Shown one piece after another: positions 33,992 to 42,833 of a stretch of DNA of 43,483 nucleotides; positions within the stretch are counted from its first letter, which is position 1; each line of letters starts with the position of its first letter. Both the position numbers and the translations under genes were made by a program. The notes below the pieces were generated by a model. The model was not told where the DNA came from and searched no databases. It saw only the letters and a program-made list of their open reading frames with translations. Source of the DNA: Clostridiales bacterium (GTDB lineage Bacteria; Bacillota; Clostridia; Oscillospirales; Oscillospiraceae); NCBI GenBank assembly GCA_014799475.1, contig JAAVHX010000023.1, positions 1 to 43,483 of the forward strand, written 5' to 3'.

Positions 33992-34675
33992 ATGCGCTAT
34001 CATCGGATGAGGTTTGTGAGGTTTGACATCTGGCTGACCCTGCTGATCGCCTTTGGGATCAGCGTGGGTACGGTAAGGGTGGCGGAACTGATTTTAGCCG
34101 AAACCTATAAGGGCTATGTGGAGAAGCATACAGTGGCCGACGGGGACATCGGCGGCAGGGCGGGGAAGGATGTGTTCCGCGCCCAGAGCGTGGACGATCT
34201 GCTCAGCCACGACACATTTACCATTGTCTCCCCGGGCATCGAGTACCGCAACCGCGGGGCGGGCTACTACGGCAATTATTATATGCACGCGGTGACCCTG
34301 CCCTCCGGTGAACGGGTGGCCGTTGTCATCAACATGGAGAGCGTCCAGTACGACGGGGAGTACTACTCCAGCGAGCATACCCTGCCCGTGGGCCGGGTGG
34401 TGCACGAGGATCTTTCCTTCAATGAGACTTTCATCCATCAGATCGAGTATTCCGAACCCTTGAGCCGCACTGATTTCTATGTGGATATGCTGGGAGTGGG
34501 TGGCAAGGCCAGCCAGGAGGTTTACACCAGCGGTTACACCAGCGTGGTGCAGGTGGTCACGATCCTGGTGTGCGTTCCCCTGGTCCATGCCCTGGGGGCC
34601 AGGATCGGACTGTTCCCATACTTCCTCGCGCCCCGTAAGAAGGAGGAGGAAGAGCAGAAAGGGGAGTGGGACTGA
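33992..34675 (+). CDS. Uncharacterised membrane protein
   Basis: A 227-residue protein with a TM segment near the N-terminus (~12-33), an outward domain (~40-180) and a second TM at ~188-212, then a charged cytoplasmic tail (KKEEEEQKGEWD). The outer domain has a tyrosine-rich GAGYYGNYYMHAV strand. No family was recognised. The ATG follows GATGAGGTGAGAGGG. It begins a run of three uncharacterised genes (33992-35687) before guaA. The layout of two TMs around an outer domain resembles that of the 41664 gene, without visible sequence identity. Confidence 0.8.
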   Translation: MRYHRMRFVRFDIWLTLLIAFGISVGTVRVAELILAETYKGYVEKHTVADGDIGGRAGKDVFRAQSVDDLLSHDTFTIVSPGIEYRNRGAGYYGNYYMHAVTLPSGERVAVVINMESVQYDGEYYSSEHTLPVGRVVHEDLSFNETFIHQIEYSEPLSRTDFYVDMLGVGGKASQEVYTSGYTSVVQVVTILVCVPLVHALGARIGLFPYFLAPRKKEEEEQKGEWD

Positions 34676-34744
34676 CGGGCCGGACCGGCTGTCCAAGAGT
34701 ACAAGGGAGAATGTCCAAAAGTTCTAAAAAGGAGATTGTTTGAA

Positions 34745-35335
34745 ATGAACACGAAACCTGTGAAAAAGATCAATATCGTCTATCTGCTGCTGGTGATTGC
34801 CGCGCCCATCGCGGTGATCGCACTGGGCGGCCTGATTGGTTACTACTTCTTCCGTGACGGCGGCATCGGGGCGGTGGTGTGCTTTATGGGGCCCACCATT
34901 GTATCCGTGGCGTGGTGGATCGTGGGCCCCATTGCCATCTGGAACCAGCAGAAAAAGCAGATGATGAAGCAGCTCGACAGCCAGGGGTTCAACCGTAACC
35001 AGACCTTCTACGGCAGCAACCAGACCGTGGCGGTGGATATACGCCAGGGCAAGGTGGCCCTGCTTCTGTTCTGGAATCCCTTCGAGCAATATGTCCTGCC
35101 CGCCAGCCGCATTACCAAGGCTTGGACGGAGGACGGAGCGGGCGGCGCGGGCTTCATGCGCGGCACCAGCCGGGTGGGCTTCCTGTTTCTCATCGATGGG
35201 GTAAAGGTGCGGGTAAACACCTTCACCTCTAATCAGCGCTGGAGGATGGACGACCCGAAGATCCTGGAGGCCATCTCCAAGGCGGATATGATGGTACAGG
35301 TGCTGGGCGCGGCCAGGCAGGCGTCGGGGGGCTAA
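34745..35335 (+). CDS. Uncharacterised membrane protein
   Basis: A 196-residue protein with two membrane segments (~9-33, ~40-65) and a cytoplasmic C-terminal domain. That domain (QTVAVDIRQGKVALLL...SRVGFLFLIDGVKVRVNTF) looks like a beta-sandwich or PH-like fold, and no family was recognised. The start ATG follows AAAAGGAGATTG. It is 69 bp after the 33992 gene and 1 bp before the 35337 gene, so it is probably in one operon with them. Confidence 0.8.
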   Translation: MNTKPVKKINIVYLLLVIAAPIAVIALGGLIGYYFFRDGGIGAVVCFMGPTIVSVAWWIVGPIAIWNQQKKQMMKQLDSQGFNRNQTFYGSNQTVAVDIRQGKVALLLFWNPFEQYVLPASRITKAWTEDGAGGAGFMRGTSRVGFLFLIDGVKVRVNTFTSNQRWRMDDPKILEAISKADMMVQVLGAARQASGG

Positions 35336-35336
35336 C

Positions 35337-35687
35337 ATGGGCCTGATTGACAAAATGCTGGCCAGGTTCCAGGACGACTGGTGCAAGGGCTGCAAACGCG
35401 AGATGGAGAAGGCTCGCAAGCAGCTGTTCGTGCTGCCCGGTATGACGGTGGGCAATTATGTGCGCCATGAGGATGCGGGCTATTACAAGAAGCATCTGCG
35501 CATGGTGGACAAAAAGGCGGACATCCCCCCGGGAATGTATGCCTGTGGGGCGATCCAGTACCGTTGCCCTGAGTGCGGCAAGCGGCTGACCAAGCTGGAG
35601 CTGTTCCTCCCGGTGCGGGATGAGGAGAAGCATGAGATACCCGTCCTGTTTGAGCACGGGGAATTGGACGATTTTTTGTGGCTGTAA
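35337..35687 (+). CDS. Small zinc-ribbon-like protein
   Basis: A 116-residue soluble protein with two CxxC pairs: WCKGCK near the N-terminus (residues 16-19) and [10 protein letters not shown] (~77-80). Together they could form one zinc site, although they are about 60 residues apart. The middle has [20 protein letters not shown]. No named family was recognised. It begins 1 bp after the preceding gene and ends 56 bp before guaA. Its function is unknown; DNA, RNA or protein binding is possible. Confidence 0.75.
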   Translation: MGLIDKMLARFQDDWCKGCKREMEKARKQLFVLPGMTVGNYVRHEDAGYYKKHLRMVDKKADIPPGMYACGAIQYRCPECGKRLTKLELFLPVRDEEKHEIPVLFEHGELDDFLWL

Positions 35688-35743
35688 AATACAAAGCGGC
35701 GGAGTTGCCAATGCAGTCCGCTAAGAAAAAAGGGAGAGAGCGT

Positions 35744-37285
35744 ATGAGCCATCAGCTTGTGATCGTACTGGATTTCGGCGGGCAGTACAACCAGCTCATC
35801 GCCCGGCGGGTCCGGGAATGCGGCGTGTACTGCGAGGTCAAGCCCTACACCACCCCCCTGGCCGAACTGCGGGCCATGGAGCCCATCGGGATCATTTTTA
35901 CCGGGGGGCCTAACTCCGTCTATCTGGAAAACTCCCCCCAGGTCGATCCCGAGATCTTTACCTGGGGCGTGCCCATTTTGGGCATCTGCTACGGCTGCCA
36001 GCTGATGGCCCACCATCTGGGGGGCCGGGTCACCGCCGCCCAGGACGACTCCGCCCGGGAGTACGGCAAGACCGTCACCTATTTTGAGGCGGGGTGCAGG
36101 CTGTTCAAGGGCTTGCCGGACAGAGGCATCACCTGGATGAGCCATGGGGACTACATGGAAAAGGTGCCCGAGGGCTTTGCTCTGGTGGCCCACTCCGACG
36201 CCTGCCCCAATGTGGCCATTGCCGACGAGAGCCGGGGCTTCTACGGCGTGCAGTACCACCCCGAGGTGAACCACACCGAGCGCGGCGTGGACATGATCCG
36301 CAACTTCCTCTATGAGGTGTGCCGCGCCCGCGGGGACTGGACCATGGAGGACTATAAGCGCACCGCCGTCGCCGCCCTGCGGGAGAAGGTGGGGGACGGC
36401 AAGGTGCTGCTGGCCCTCAGCGGCGGGGTGGACTCCTCTGTGGCGGCGGCCCTGCTGGCCGAGGCAGTGGGGGAGCAGCTCACCTGTGTGTTTGTGGATC
36501 ACGGGCTCATGCGCAAGAACGAGGGGGACGAGGTGGAGGCTGCGTTCTCCAAGTGGGCCATGAACTTCGTCCGGGTGGACGCAGAGGGGCGGTTCCTGGC
36601 CAAGCTGGCCGGGGTGGACGAGCCGGAGCGGAAGCGGAAGATCATCGGCGAGGAGTTCATCCGGGTGTTTGAGGAGGAGGCCAAGAAGGTGGGGGCTGTG
36701 GACTTTTTGGCCCAGGGCACCATCTACCCCGATGTCATCGAGTCCGGGGCGGGGGACGCCGCCGTCATCAAGAGCCACCACAACGTGGGCGGCCTGCCGG
36801 ACTATGTGGATTTCAAGGAGATCGTGGAGCCCCTGCGCCTGCTGTTCAAGGACGAGGTGCGCCAACTGGGCCGGGAACTGGGCCTGCCGGAGTACATGGT
36901 GGTACGTCAGCCCTTCCCGGGGCCGGGTCTGGCCATTCGGGTGATCGGGGACATCACAAAGAGCAAGCTGGACATCCTTCGGGAGGCGGACGCCATTTTC
37001 CGGGAGGAGATGGCGAAGGCGGGGGAGGAGAAGAATTTGAGCCAGTTCTTCGCCGCCCTGACCAATATGCGCTCCGTGGGGGTGATGGGCGACGGGCGGA
37101 CCTACGATTACGCCATTGCCCTGCGGGCGGTGACCACCGACGATTTTATGACGGCGGACTGGGCGCGGATCCCCTACGAGCTGCTGGACCGGGTGTCCGT
37201 GCGTATCGTCAACGAGGTCAAGGGGGTCAACCGGGTGCTGTACGACATCACCTCCAAGCCCCCCGCCACGGTGGAATTTGAATAA
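35744..37285 (+). CDS. guaA: GMP synthase (glutamine-hydrolysing)
   Basis: GuaA (513 aa) converts XMP + Gln + ATP to GMP. The class I glutaminase domain (1-~190) has GICYGCQ with the catalytic Cys and later [10 protein letters not shown] with the His-Glu pair. The ATP-pyrophosphatase domain has the P-loop-like [14 protein letters not shown]. The C-terminal dimerisation domain has [10 protein letters not shown] and ends [12 protein letters not shown]. The ATG at 35744 follows AGGGAGAGAGC. No purine riboswitch fits in the 56-bp gap upstream. Confidence 0.98.
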   Translation: MSHQLVIVLDFGGQYNQLIARRVRECGVYCEVKPYTTPLAELRAMEPIGIIFTGGPNSVYLENSPQVDPEIFTWGVPILGICYGCQLMAHHLGGRVTAAQDDSAREYGKTVTYFEAGCRLFKGLPDRGITWMSHGDYMEKVPEGFALVAHSDACPNVAIADESRGFYGVQYHPEVNHTERGVDMIRNFLYEVCRARGDWTMEDYKRTAVAALREKVGDGKVLLALSGGVDSSVAAALLAEAVGEQLTCVFVDHGLMRKNEGDEVEAAFSKWAMNFVRVDAEGRFLAKLAGVDEPERKRKIIGEEFIRVFEEEAKKVGAVDFLAQGTIYPDVIESGAGDAAVIKSHHNVGGLPDYVDFKEIVEPLRLLFKDEVRQLGRELGLPEYMVVRQPFPGPGLAIRVIGDITKSKLDILREADAIFREEMAKAGEEKNLSQFFAALTNMRSVGVMGDGRTYDYAIALRAVTTDDFMTADWARIPYELLDRVSVRIVNEVKGVNRVLYDITSKPPATVEFE

Positions 37286-37294
37286 GCCGTATGA

Positions 37295-38023
37295 ATGATG
37301 AGGACGATCATCATTACGCTGCCCGTGTCAGGGAGGAAGGTGCCGGTTGAGCTTGAGCGCAAGAAGATGAAAACCTGCCGGCTGAAGGTCTACCTGGAGC
37401 AAAGGGTCAGACTATCCATTCCGACCAGGGTTTCGACAAAATGGGCCGAAGCCTTTTTGAGAGAGAAAAGCGGGTGGATCGAGGCAAAGCTGGAGCTCTT
37501 TCAAAAGACAGCCGGCGCCGCGGCGAACCGTGAGATCGTGGATGGATCCTCCATAAGGCTGCTGGGGGAAGATATGACCTTAGCCGTGTCGGAACGTGAA
37601 AAGGATTCTGTCCATCAAGAGGAGAACAGGATTCTCATTTGCGCACGGGATACGGATGATCAGGAGCGGGTCAAAGCGGTATTTGAAACATGGTGGCGCG
37701 GTCAGGCAAAGACGATCCTGGAGGGCCGGGTCGATCACTGGTATCCTGTGATAGAACCATATGGCATAGAGAGGCCCCGCGTCGCGGTACGCAAAATGCG
37801 CACGCTGTGGGGGAGCTGCAGCGTTCATCGGAACGTGGTGACATTCAACCTTTCCCTGATCCAAGCCCGCATTTCGTGCGTGGATTACGTGGTCTTGCAT
37901 GAGCTTGCCCACTTCTTATATCCGAACCACGGCAAGGGTTTTTATGATTTCCTGAGCAGTTATATGCCGGACTGGAAAGAGCGCAAAAGCAGGTTAAACC
38001 AGGAAGTGGTTCCGGGGTTGTGA
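37295..38023 (+). CDS. YgjP-like metal-dependent hydrolase (DUF45)
   Basis: A 242-residue protein of the YgjP/DUF45 family, SprT-like zinc metallopeptidases. The motif HELAHFLYPNHGKGF near the C-terminus (HExxH plus a third His) and the upstream MRTLWGSCSVHRNVVTFN segment are the family marks. The start is at 37295, or at 37298 with ATGATG; no good ribosome site is visible before either. The codon use and lower GC differ from guaA and ppk1 on both sides, suggesting transfer. It is followed by 125 bp with the ppk promoter. The substrate is unknown. Confidence 0.88.
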   Translation: MMRTIIITLPVSGRKVPVELERKKMKTCRLKVYLEQRVRLSIPTRVSTKWAEAFLREKSGWIEAKLELFQKTAGAAANREIVDGSSIRLLGEDMTLAVSEREKDSVHQEENRILICARDTDDQERVKAVFETWWRGQAKTILEGRVDHWYPVIEPYGIERPRVAVRKMRTLWGSCSVHRNVVTFNLSLIQARISCVDYVVLHELAHFLYPNHGKGFYDFLSSYMPDWKERKSRLNQEVVPGL

Positions 38024-38079
38024 GACAGGGGGAAGCCGGCTGCCGCGAAAGTCATCAGCTTAAAAAGTCACGAAAGGGC

Positions 38080-38108
38080 TTGCGTCCGGCGGAAAAGAAT
38101 GGTACATT
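38080..38108 (+). promoter_or_regulatory. ppk1 promoter
   Basis: TTGCGT (38080-38085), a 17-bp spacer and TACATT (38103-38108) lie 40 bp before the ppk1 ATG. Confidence 0.65.
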
Positions 38109-38148
38109 ATTTCCTATAGAGAGCGCTTCAGATGAGGAGATGTAATAG

Positions 38149-40395
38149 ATGATGAAAGACCAGCCCAGCGCTGCCCCCGCGCCCGATGCCAGCCCGTGCT
38201 ATGTCAACCGTGAGCTGTCCTGGCTCCTGTTTAATCAGCGTGTGCTGGAAGAGGCGGAGGACCCCGCCAACCCTCTGTGCGAACGGTTGAACTTCGCCGC
38301 CATTTTCCAGAGCAATCTGGACGAGTTTTATATGGTGCGGGTGGGCGCGCTGATGGATATGGTCCAGACGGGGGCCGTCGATGACAAGACGGGGATGACC
38401 GGCGCCGAGCAGACCGCCGCTGTTCTGACAAAGACCAAAGCGCTTTTGTCGGATCGGGATCGGATCTGCAAGAACCTTCTGCGGGAGCTGGCGGTTCAGG
38501 GCGCGGAGCTGTGCCGGTTCGGTAGCCTGCAGGACAAGACCCAGTCCTTTTTGGAGAAGTATTTTACCTCCAATGTCCTGCCCCTGTTGTCACCCCAGAT
38601 CATCGGGCGCAAGCAGCCCTTCCCCTTTTTGAAGAATAAAGAAATCTATGCGGTAGCCATCCTCAAGACCAAGAACGGCGGTGAGCGCATGGGCATCGTC
38701 CCCTGTGGAGAGGGTGTTTTGCGCCGGCTGATCCCCATTCCCGGGGAGGGGCAGCGGTTTGTGCTGGTCGAAGAGCTCATCGCCAACTTCCTGCCCAAGC
38801 TGTTCGTCCACTATAAGGTGGAGGACACGGTGCTGATCCGTCTGGTGCGCAGCGCGGACATCCACCTGGACGACGCCTCGCCGGAGATGGACGATATGGC
38901 GGCGGATGAGTACCGCAAGACCATGGAGAAAATGATCCGCCGCCGCAAGCGGCTCCAACCGGTAAAGCTGGACTACCAGGGCAAGCTCACCGACACTGTG
39001 CGGGACAGCCTGTGCCGCTGTCTGGGCCTATCCAAAAAGCACCTGTTTGCCAGCGAGATCCCCCTGGATCTGTCCTTCCTCGGCGCGCTGCGGGATATGC
39101 TCCGGGATAAGACGGAGCTGTTCTACCCCCGCCGGGTGCCCCAGAATTCCCCCAACGTGGATCCCTTGGTTTCTATGACGGAGCAGATCCGCCGGCGGGA
39201 CGTGATGCTTACCTATCCCTATGAGAGCGTCCGGCCATTGCTTCGGCTCTTGCAGGAGGCGGGGCAGGACCCGGAGGTGGTGTCCATCAAGATGACCCTG
39301 TACCGGGTGGCCCACAACAGCAAGATCGTGGAGGCCCTGGTGGATGCCGCCGAAAACGGGAAAGAGGTCGTGGCCCTGGTGGAGCTGCGTGCCCGGTTCG
39401 ACGAGGAGAACAACATTGGCTGGTCCCGGGTGCTGGAGCGGGCCGGGTGCCGGGTCATCTACGGCCTAGACGGGCTGAAGGTCCACTCCAAGCTGCTGCT
39501 CATCACCCGGATGCACAACGACCAGGTGGAATACACCACCCAGATCGGCACCGGCAACTACAACGAGGACACTGTGCGGCTGTACACCGACTACGCCCTC
39601 ATGACCGCCAACCCCGAGATCGGAGCAGACGCGGCCCAGGTGTTTAACGCCCTGTCCATGGGCGAGGTGCTGGAGGAGAGCCGCCATCTCATGGTGGCCC
39701 CCGCCTGTCTGCGGTCCAAGCTGCTGGCCCTCATGGACCGGGAGATCGAGCAGGCAAAGGCTGGGGAGCCGGCTTATCTGGGCTTTAAGCTCAATGGCCT
39801 CACCGACAAGGTCGTCATTGACAAGCTCATCGAGGCGTCCCAGGCCGGAGTGAAAATCGACCTGGTGATCCGGGGCATCTGCTGTTTGGTGAGCGGCATC
39901 CCCGGTATGACGGAGAACATCCGCGTTGTCAGCATCGTGGGCCGTTACCTGGAGCACGCCAGGATCTATATGTTCGGCGAAGGGGAGCGCCGCCAGGTGT
40001 ATATTTCCTCGGCGGACTTTATGACCCGCAATACCACCCGGCGGGTAGAGGTGGCCGCGCCCGTTTATGACAGCGATCTGCGCGCCCATCTGGAGCAAAT
40101 GTTCCGGGATCAGCTCCGGGACACCGCCAAGGGCCGCGTCCAGCAGCCGGACGGCGAGTACATCCGGGTTGAGGGTGAGCCCTTCAACGCCCAGGAGTAT
40201 TTCTGCGACCAAGCCTACGCCGGCGTGTGGGGACTGTCCCGACCCCGGGAGGCTGCGCGCGTCCCCGCCGCTAAAACGGCGGCAAAGCGGCCTGAACCTG
40301 CGGCAAAAGCGGTTCCCGCTGCCCAAAAGCGGCCAACGGTCAAGATTCAAACCCGAGGCTCCGGCCTGCTGGGCCGTATTCTGGGGCGGGAATAG
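38149..40395 (+). CDS. ppk1: Polyphosphate kinase 1
   Basis: PPK1 (748 aa) reversibly transfers the gamma-phosphate of ATP to polyphosphate. The N domain begins YVNRELSWLLFNQRVLEEA, followed by the head domain. The two PLD-like catalytic domains have the phospho-acceptor His in VHSKLLLI and the second His in YLEHARIYMF. SADFMTRNTTRRVEVAAPV follows. The last ~55 residues are a Lys/Ala/Pro-rich, basic, low-complexity tail, longer than in most family members. The start is ATGATG after GAGGAGATG. It sits upstream of pfkA. Phosphate storage may connect with the Pit transporter elsewhere in the window. Confidence 0.97.
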   Translation: MMKDQPSAAPAPDASPCYVNRELSWLLFNQRVLEEAEDPANPLCERLNFAAIFQSNLDEFYMVRVGALMDMVQTGAVDDKTGMTGAEQTAAVLTKTKALLSDRDRICKNLLRELAVQGAELCRFGSLQDKTQSFLEKYFTSNVLPLLSPQIIGRKQPFPFLKNKEIYAVAILKTKNGGERMGIVPCGEGVLRRLIPIPGEGQRFVLVEELIANFLPKLFVHYKVEDTVLIRLVRSADIHLDDASPEMDDMAADEYRKTMEKMIRRRKRLQPVKLDYQGKLTDTVRDSLCRCLGLSKKHLFASEIPLDLSFLGALRDMLRDKTELFYPRRVPQNSPNVDPLVSMTEQIRRRDVMLTYPYESVRPLLRLLQEAGQDPEVVSIKMTLYRVAHNSKIVEALVDAAENGKEVVALVELRARFDEENNIGWSRVLERAGCRVIYGLDGLKVHSKLLLITRMHNDQVEYTTQIGTGNYNEDTVRLYTDYALMTANPEIGADAAQVFNALSMGEVLEESRHLMVAPACLRSKLLALMDREIEQAKAGEPAYLGFKLNGLTDKVVIDKLIEASQAGVKIDLVIRGICCLVSGIPGMTENIRVVSIVGRYLEHARIYMFGEGERRQVYISSADFMTRNTTRRVEVAAPVYDSDLRAHLEQMFRDQLRDTAKGRVQQPDGEYIRVEGEPFNAQEYFCDQAYAGVWGLSRPREAARVPAAKTAAKRPEPAAKAVPAAQKRPTVKIQTRGSGLLGRILGRE

Positions 40396-40456
40396 CATAC
40401 CCTGTTGATACAGCCGGAAGGGCTAAAATATATCGTGTTGGAAGGGAGTACGTATT

Positions 40457-41542
40457 ATGAAACGGATTGGATTACTCACCAGCGGCGGCGACTGCCAAGC
40501 GCTCAACGCAACCATGCGCGGCGTGGCCAAGGGCCTCTACAACATCTATGGCAACGAAGTGGAGATCGTCGGTTTCATCGACGGCTACAAGGGCCTGATG
40601 TATGAGGATTACAAAAAACTGAGCCCGATCGACTTTACCGGCCTGCTCACCCGGGGCGGCACCTTCCTGGGTTCCAGCCGCCAGCCCTTCAAGCTGATGC
40701 GGGAGCCTGACGCCAACGGCCTGGACAAGGTGGAGGCCATGAAATACACCTACCGCCGCCTGCGGCTGGACTGCCTGGTGGTGTTGGGCGGCAACGGCAG
40801 CCAGAAGACAGCCAACCTCCTCAGTGAGGAGGGGCTGAACGTCATCGGCCTGCCCAAGACCATTGACAACGACCTGTGGGGCACCGACATGACCTTCGGC
40901 TTCCAGAGCGCCGTGGACATCGCCACCAACGTGATCGACTGCATCCACACCACCGCCGCCTCTCACAACAGGGTGTTCATGGTGGAGATCATGGGACACA
41001 AGGCGGGCTGGCTGACCCTGAATGCGGGCATGGCCGGCGGTGCGGACATTATCCTCATCCCGGAGATCCCCTATAACATTGACGCTGTGCTGGCCAAGAT
41101 CAACCAGCGCGCCGCCTCCGGCAACGGCTTCACCATCCTGGCGGTGGCCGAGGGCGCGCTGTCCCAGAAAGAGGCCGCCATGTCCAAGAAGGAGTACAAG
41201 AAGCACATGGCCGAGCTGCTGGAGCAGTACCCCTCCGTGTCCTACGCCATTGCCGATAAGATCCAGAAAAAGACCGGCAAGGAAGTCCGCGTCACCGTCC
41301 CCGGCCATATGCAGCGGGGCGGCAATCCCTGCGCGTATGACCGCGTCCTGTCCTCCCGTCTGGGCGCCACCGCCGCGCAGATGATCGACCGGGGTGAGTT
41401 CGGCAACATGGTGGCCATCCGTGACCGGGTCATCACCTCCGTGCCCCTCAAGGAGATCGCGGGTAAGCTCAAGACCATCGACCCCAAGTCCGACATCATC
41501 GCCGAGGCCCGGTTGCTGGGCATCAGCTTCGGCGACGAGTGA
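40457..41542 (+). CDS. pfkA: 6-phosphofructokinase (mixed-substrate PFK group)
   Basis: A 361-residue phosphofructokinase for the committed step of glycolysis. The opening is TSGGDCQALNA instead of the GGDAPGMN of E. coli PfkA. The next active-site loop is GGNGSQKTA (Asn where E. coli has the Mg-binding Asp103; Gly retained at the 104 position), followed by PKTIDND (Lys at the 124 position). A Gly104/Lys124 combination is typical of the mixed group related to both ATP and PPi enzymes. The phosphoryl donor therefore cannot be fixed from sequence alone. The C-terminus retains PGHMQRGGNP. The ATG follows TTGGAAGGGAGTACG. Confidence 0.93.
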   Translation: MKRIGLLTSGGDCQALNATMRGVAKGLYNIYGNEVEIVGFIDGYKGLMYEDYKKLSPIDFTGLLTRGGTFLGSSRQPFKLMREPDANGLDKVEAMKYTYRRLRLDCLVVLGGNGSQKTANLLSEEGLNVIGLPKTIDNDLWGTDMTFGFQSAVDIATNVIDCIHTTAASHNRVFMVEIMGHKAGWLTLNAGMAGGADIILIPEIPYNIDAVLAKINQRAASGNGFTILAVAEGALSQKEAAMSKKEYKKHMAELLEQYPSVSYAIADKIQKKTGKEVRVTVPGHMQRGGNPCAYDRVLSSRLGATAAQMIDRGEFGNMVAIRDRVITSVPLKEIAGKLKTIDPKSDIIAEARLLGISFGDE

Positions 41543-41663
41543 TCAATAAGGGAGGGCGGGTGGCCTCTATAATGGCCCTGCCTTTAAAGAAGCAATGCCT
41601 TTTGTGGGCGGTAACCTGCGTTGTTGCCCGCTTGATTTGATCGAGAAATAGGAGGAAATCAAA

Positions 41664-42332
41664 ATGAATTTTCTGAAAAAACTCAGCTATGTCGGTTTGG
41701 TCCTGATCGCATTTGGTGTGGCGGCCCTGTGGATCTCTCTGGGAGACACCATCATCTCCTTCAAGCAGGCCAAGGATTTTGAGGATGTCCTGGATGGGGA
41801 TGTGGCCGCGGGGGACCATGTGTCGGGACAGGTGATCTTCCTGCTGGATCCCTTTGCCAGTAAGCAAACCTGGACAAAGAATTCCAAGACCGGCGCCACC
41901 ACGCCGAAAAAGACCTCTTCCCAGTACTATGTCCTGCCCGGTGGGGAGGGGTACATGGGACTGACCATCCATTCCAAGGATTTTTCTGTGGCGGACAAGC
42001 TGGTGGACCAGACCTATGACTATCTGAACAACTACACGATGCCTACGGAAGAGCTGACGATCGACGCCTGTGTGGTAGTCATGGAAGAGGAACTGGCCGA
42101 GATGTTCCGGGAGGAGATGAAGGAGTACTACGGCTACACTGATCGGGATCTGGATGATATGGGCCCCATCCTGATGATAGAGCCCCGCAGCTTTACCGCC
42201 GTCCGGATTGTCTGCAGCGTGGGCGCGGCGCTCATTGCGGCGGGCTTGATCGCCAGTATCCTGCACTGGCGGAGGATGAGCGCTGAGATCCGCAGGGAAA
42301 AGGAGGAGGCACCCGGCCCCGACCTGGACTGA
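41664..42332 (+). CDS. Uncharacterised membrane protein
   Basis: A 222-residue protein with TM1 (~7-28), an outward domain (~30-175) with KTSSQYYVLPGGEGYMGLTI and YTMPTEELTIDACVVVMEEEL, and TM2 (~180-202), followed by a charged tail. No family was recognised with certainty; it belongs to the group of clostridial proteins with two TMs around an extracytoplasmic domain. The start ATG follows ATAGGAGGAAATC. It stands alone between pfkA and the alaS leader. The 41543-41663 gap contains a TATAAT (41568-41573), but no -35 was seen. Confidence 0.8.
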   Translation: MNFLKKLSYVGLVLIAFGVAALWISLGDTIISFKQAKDFEDVLDGDVAAGDHVSGQVIFLLDPFASKQTWTKNSKTGATTPKKTSSQYYVLPGGEGYMGLTIHSKDFSVADKLVDQTYDYLNNYTMPTEELTIDACVVVMEEELAEMFREEMKEYYGYTDRDLDDMGPILMIEPRSFTAVRIVCSVGAALIAAGLIASILHWRRMSAEIRREKEEAPGPDLD

Positions 42333-42381
42333 CAAAAAGGATACGCAAGCGTCTGCTGCCAAACTATGCCGATGATACCAC

Positions 42382-42409
42382 TTGACAAGCGGCGGAAATG
42401 TGATAAAAT
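42382..42409 (+). promoter_or_regulatory. alaS promoter
   Basis: TTGACA (42382-42387), a 16-bp spacer and TAAAAT (42404-42409). The predicted start near 42416 gives a leader of about 420 nt. The 42333-42381 stretch before it shows nothing. Confidence 0.8.
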
Positions 42410-42415
42410 ATACCC

Positions 42416-42629
42416 GCTGTGACGGAGTTAAGTCCAAAGCGCGGCGCGCAAGCGAGAGGGGAGAGTGGAAGCCCTCGCGCCAAGCGGCTGGACGCGCCGC
42501 TCCCGAGCGTTCCCGGGATGACCGGGACGTGGGTCCGCGTTAAGGACGCAATGAGACGCGCCCCGTGGGGCGTAAATCAGGGTGGTACCGCGGTTTTTCC
42601 GCCCCTGGCCAACGCCGGGGGCGGTTTTT
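42416..42629 (+). ncRNA. T-box riboswitch (alaS leader)
   Basis: A tRNA-sensing leader of about 210 nt. The T-box antiterminator core AGGGTGGTACCGCG is at 42579-42592 and pairs in alternative folds with the terminator stem. The terminator is an 11-bp stem (42599-42609 with 42614-42624) followed by TTTTT (42625-42629). Upstream are GC-rich hairpins matching stems I to III, including TCCCGG/CCGGGA around 42511-42527. Uncharged tRNA-Ala should stabilise the antiterminator and switch alaS on. A GCT at 42487-42489 is a possible specifier, but this was not verified by folding. Confidence 0.93.
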
Positions 42630-42645
42630 GTTTGGAGGTGCTGAA

Positions 42646-42773
42646 ATGCCCCAAGTGAAGCTGACCGTCACACACAGCGAATGCCGGTGCGCGCCCCGCG
42701 GTTTGACGAGAAGTGCCCCGACGGGGGCAGAGTTTGTATCCACGGCGAAGTCATTGAAGATGAAGCGCTTTAA
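42646..42773 (+). pseudogene. Deleted remnant of a TIGR04076-type gene
   Basis: After a good ribosome site (GGAGGTGCTGAA) an ATG opens MPQVKLTVTHSECRC, the N-terminus typical of a TIGR04076-type protein. Sequence in another frame then reads APRFDEKCPDGGRVCIHGEV and ends with a TAA at 42771-42773. This matches the C-terminal part of the family, including the CPDG signature shared with the intact gene at 10413. The middle, normally 50-60 residues, is missing, and the two halves are out of frame. The junction is near 42684-42692. The original frame continues to a stop at 42828, next to alaS. It is best read as a decayed gene, unless it is used as a leader peptide. Confidence 0.6.
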
Positions 42774-42833
42774 CATGTATCTCCGCCCTACGGGCGGTGA
42801 TACGAGGAAATTCAACTATTGGAGGTAATTCCC

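Noticed and set aside
35688-35743. Purine riboswitch before guaA
   Set aside because: The gap is only 56 bp and shows no conserved purine-aptamer core.
41568-41573. TATAAT between pfkA and the next gene
   Set aside because: No -35 box and no extended TG; it is also part of an imperfect hairpin.
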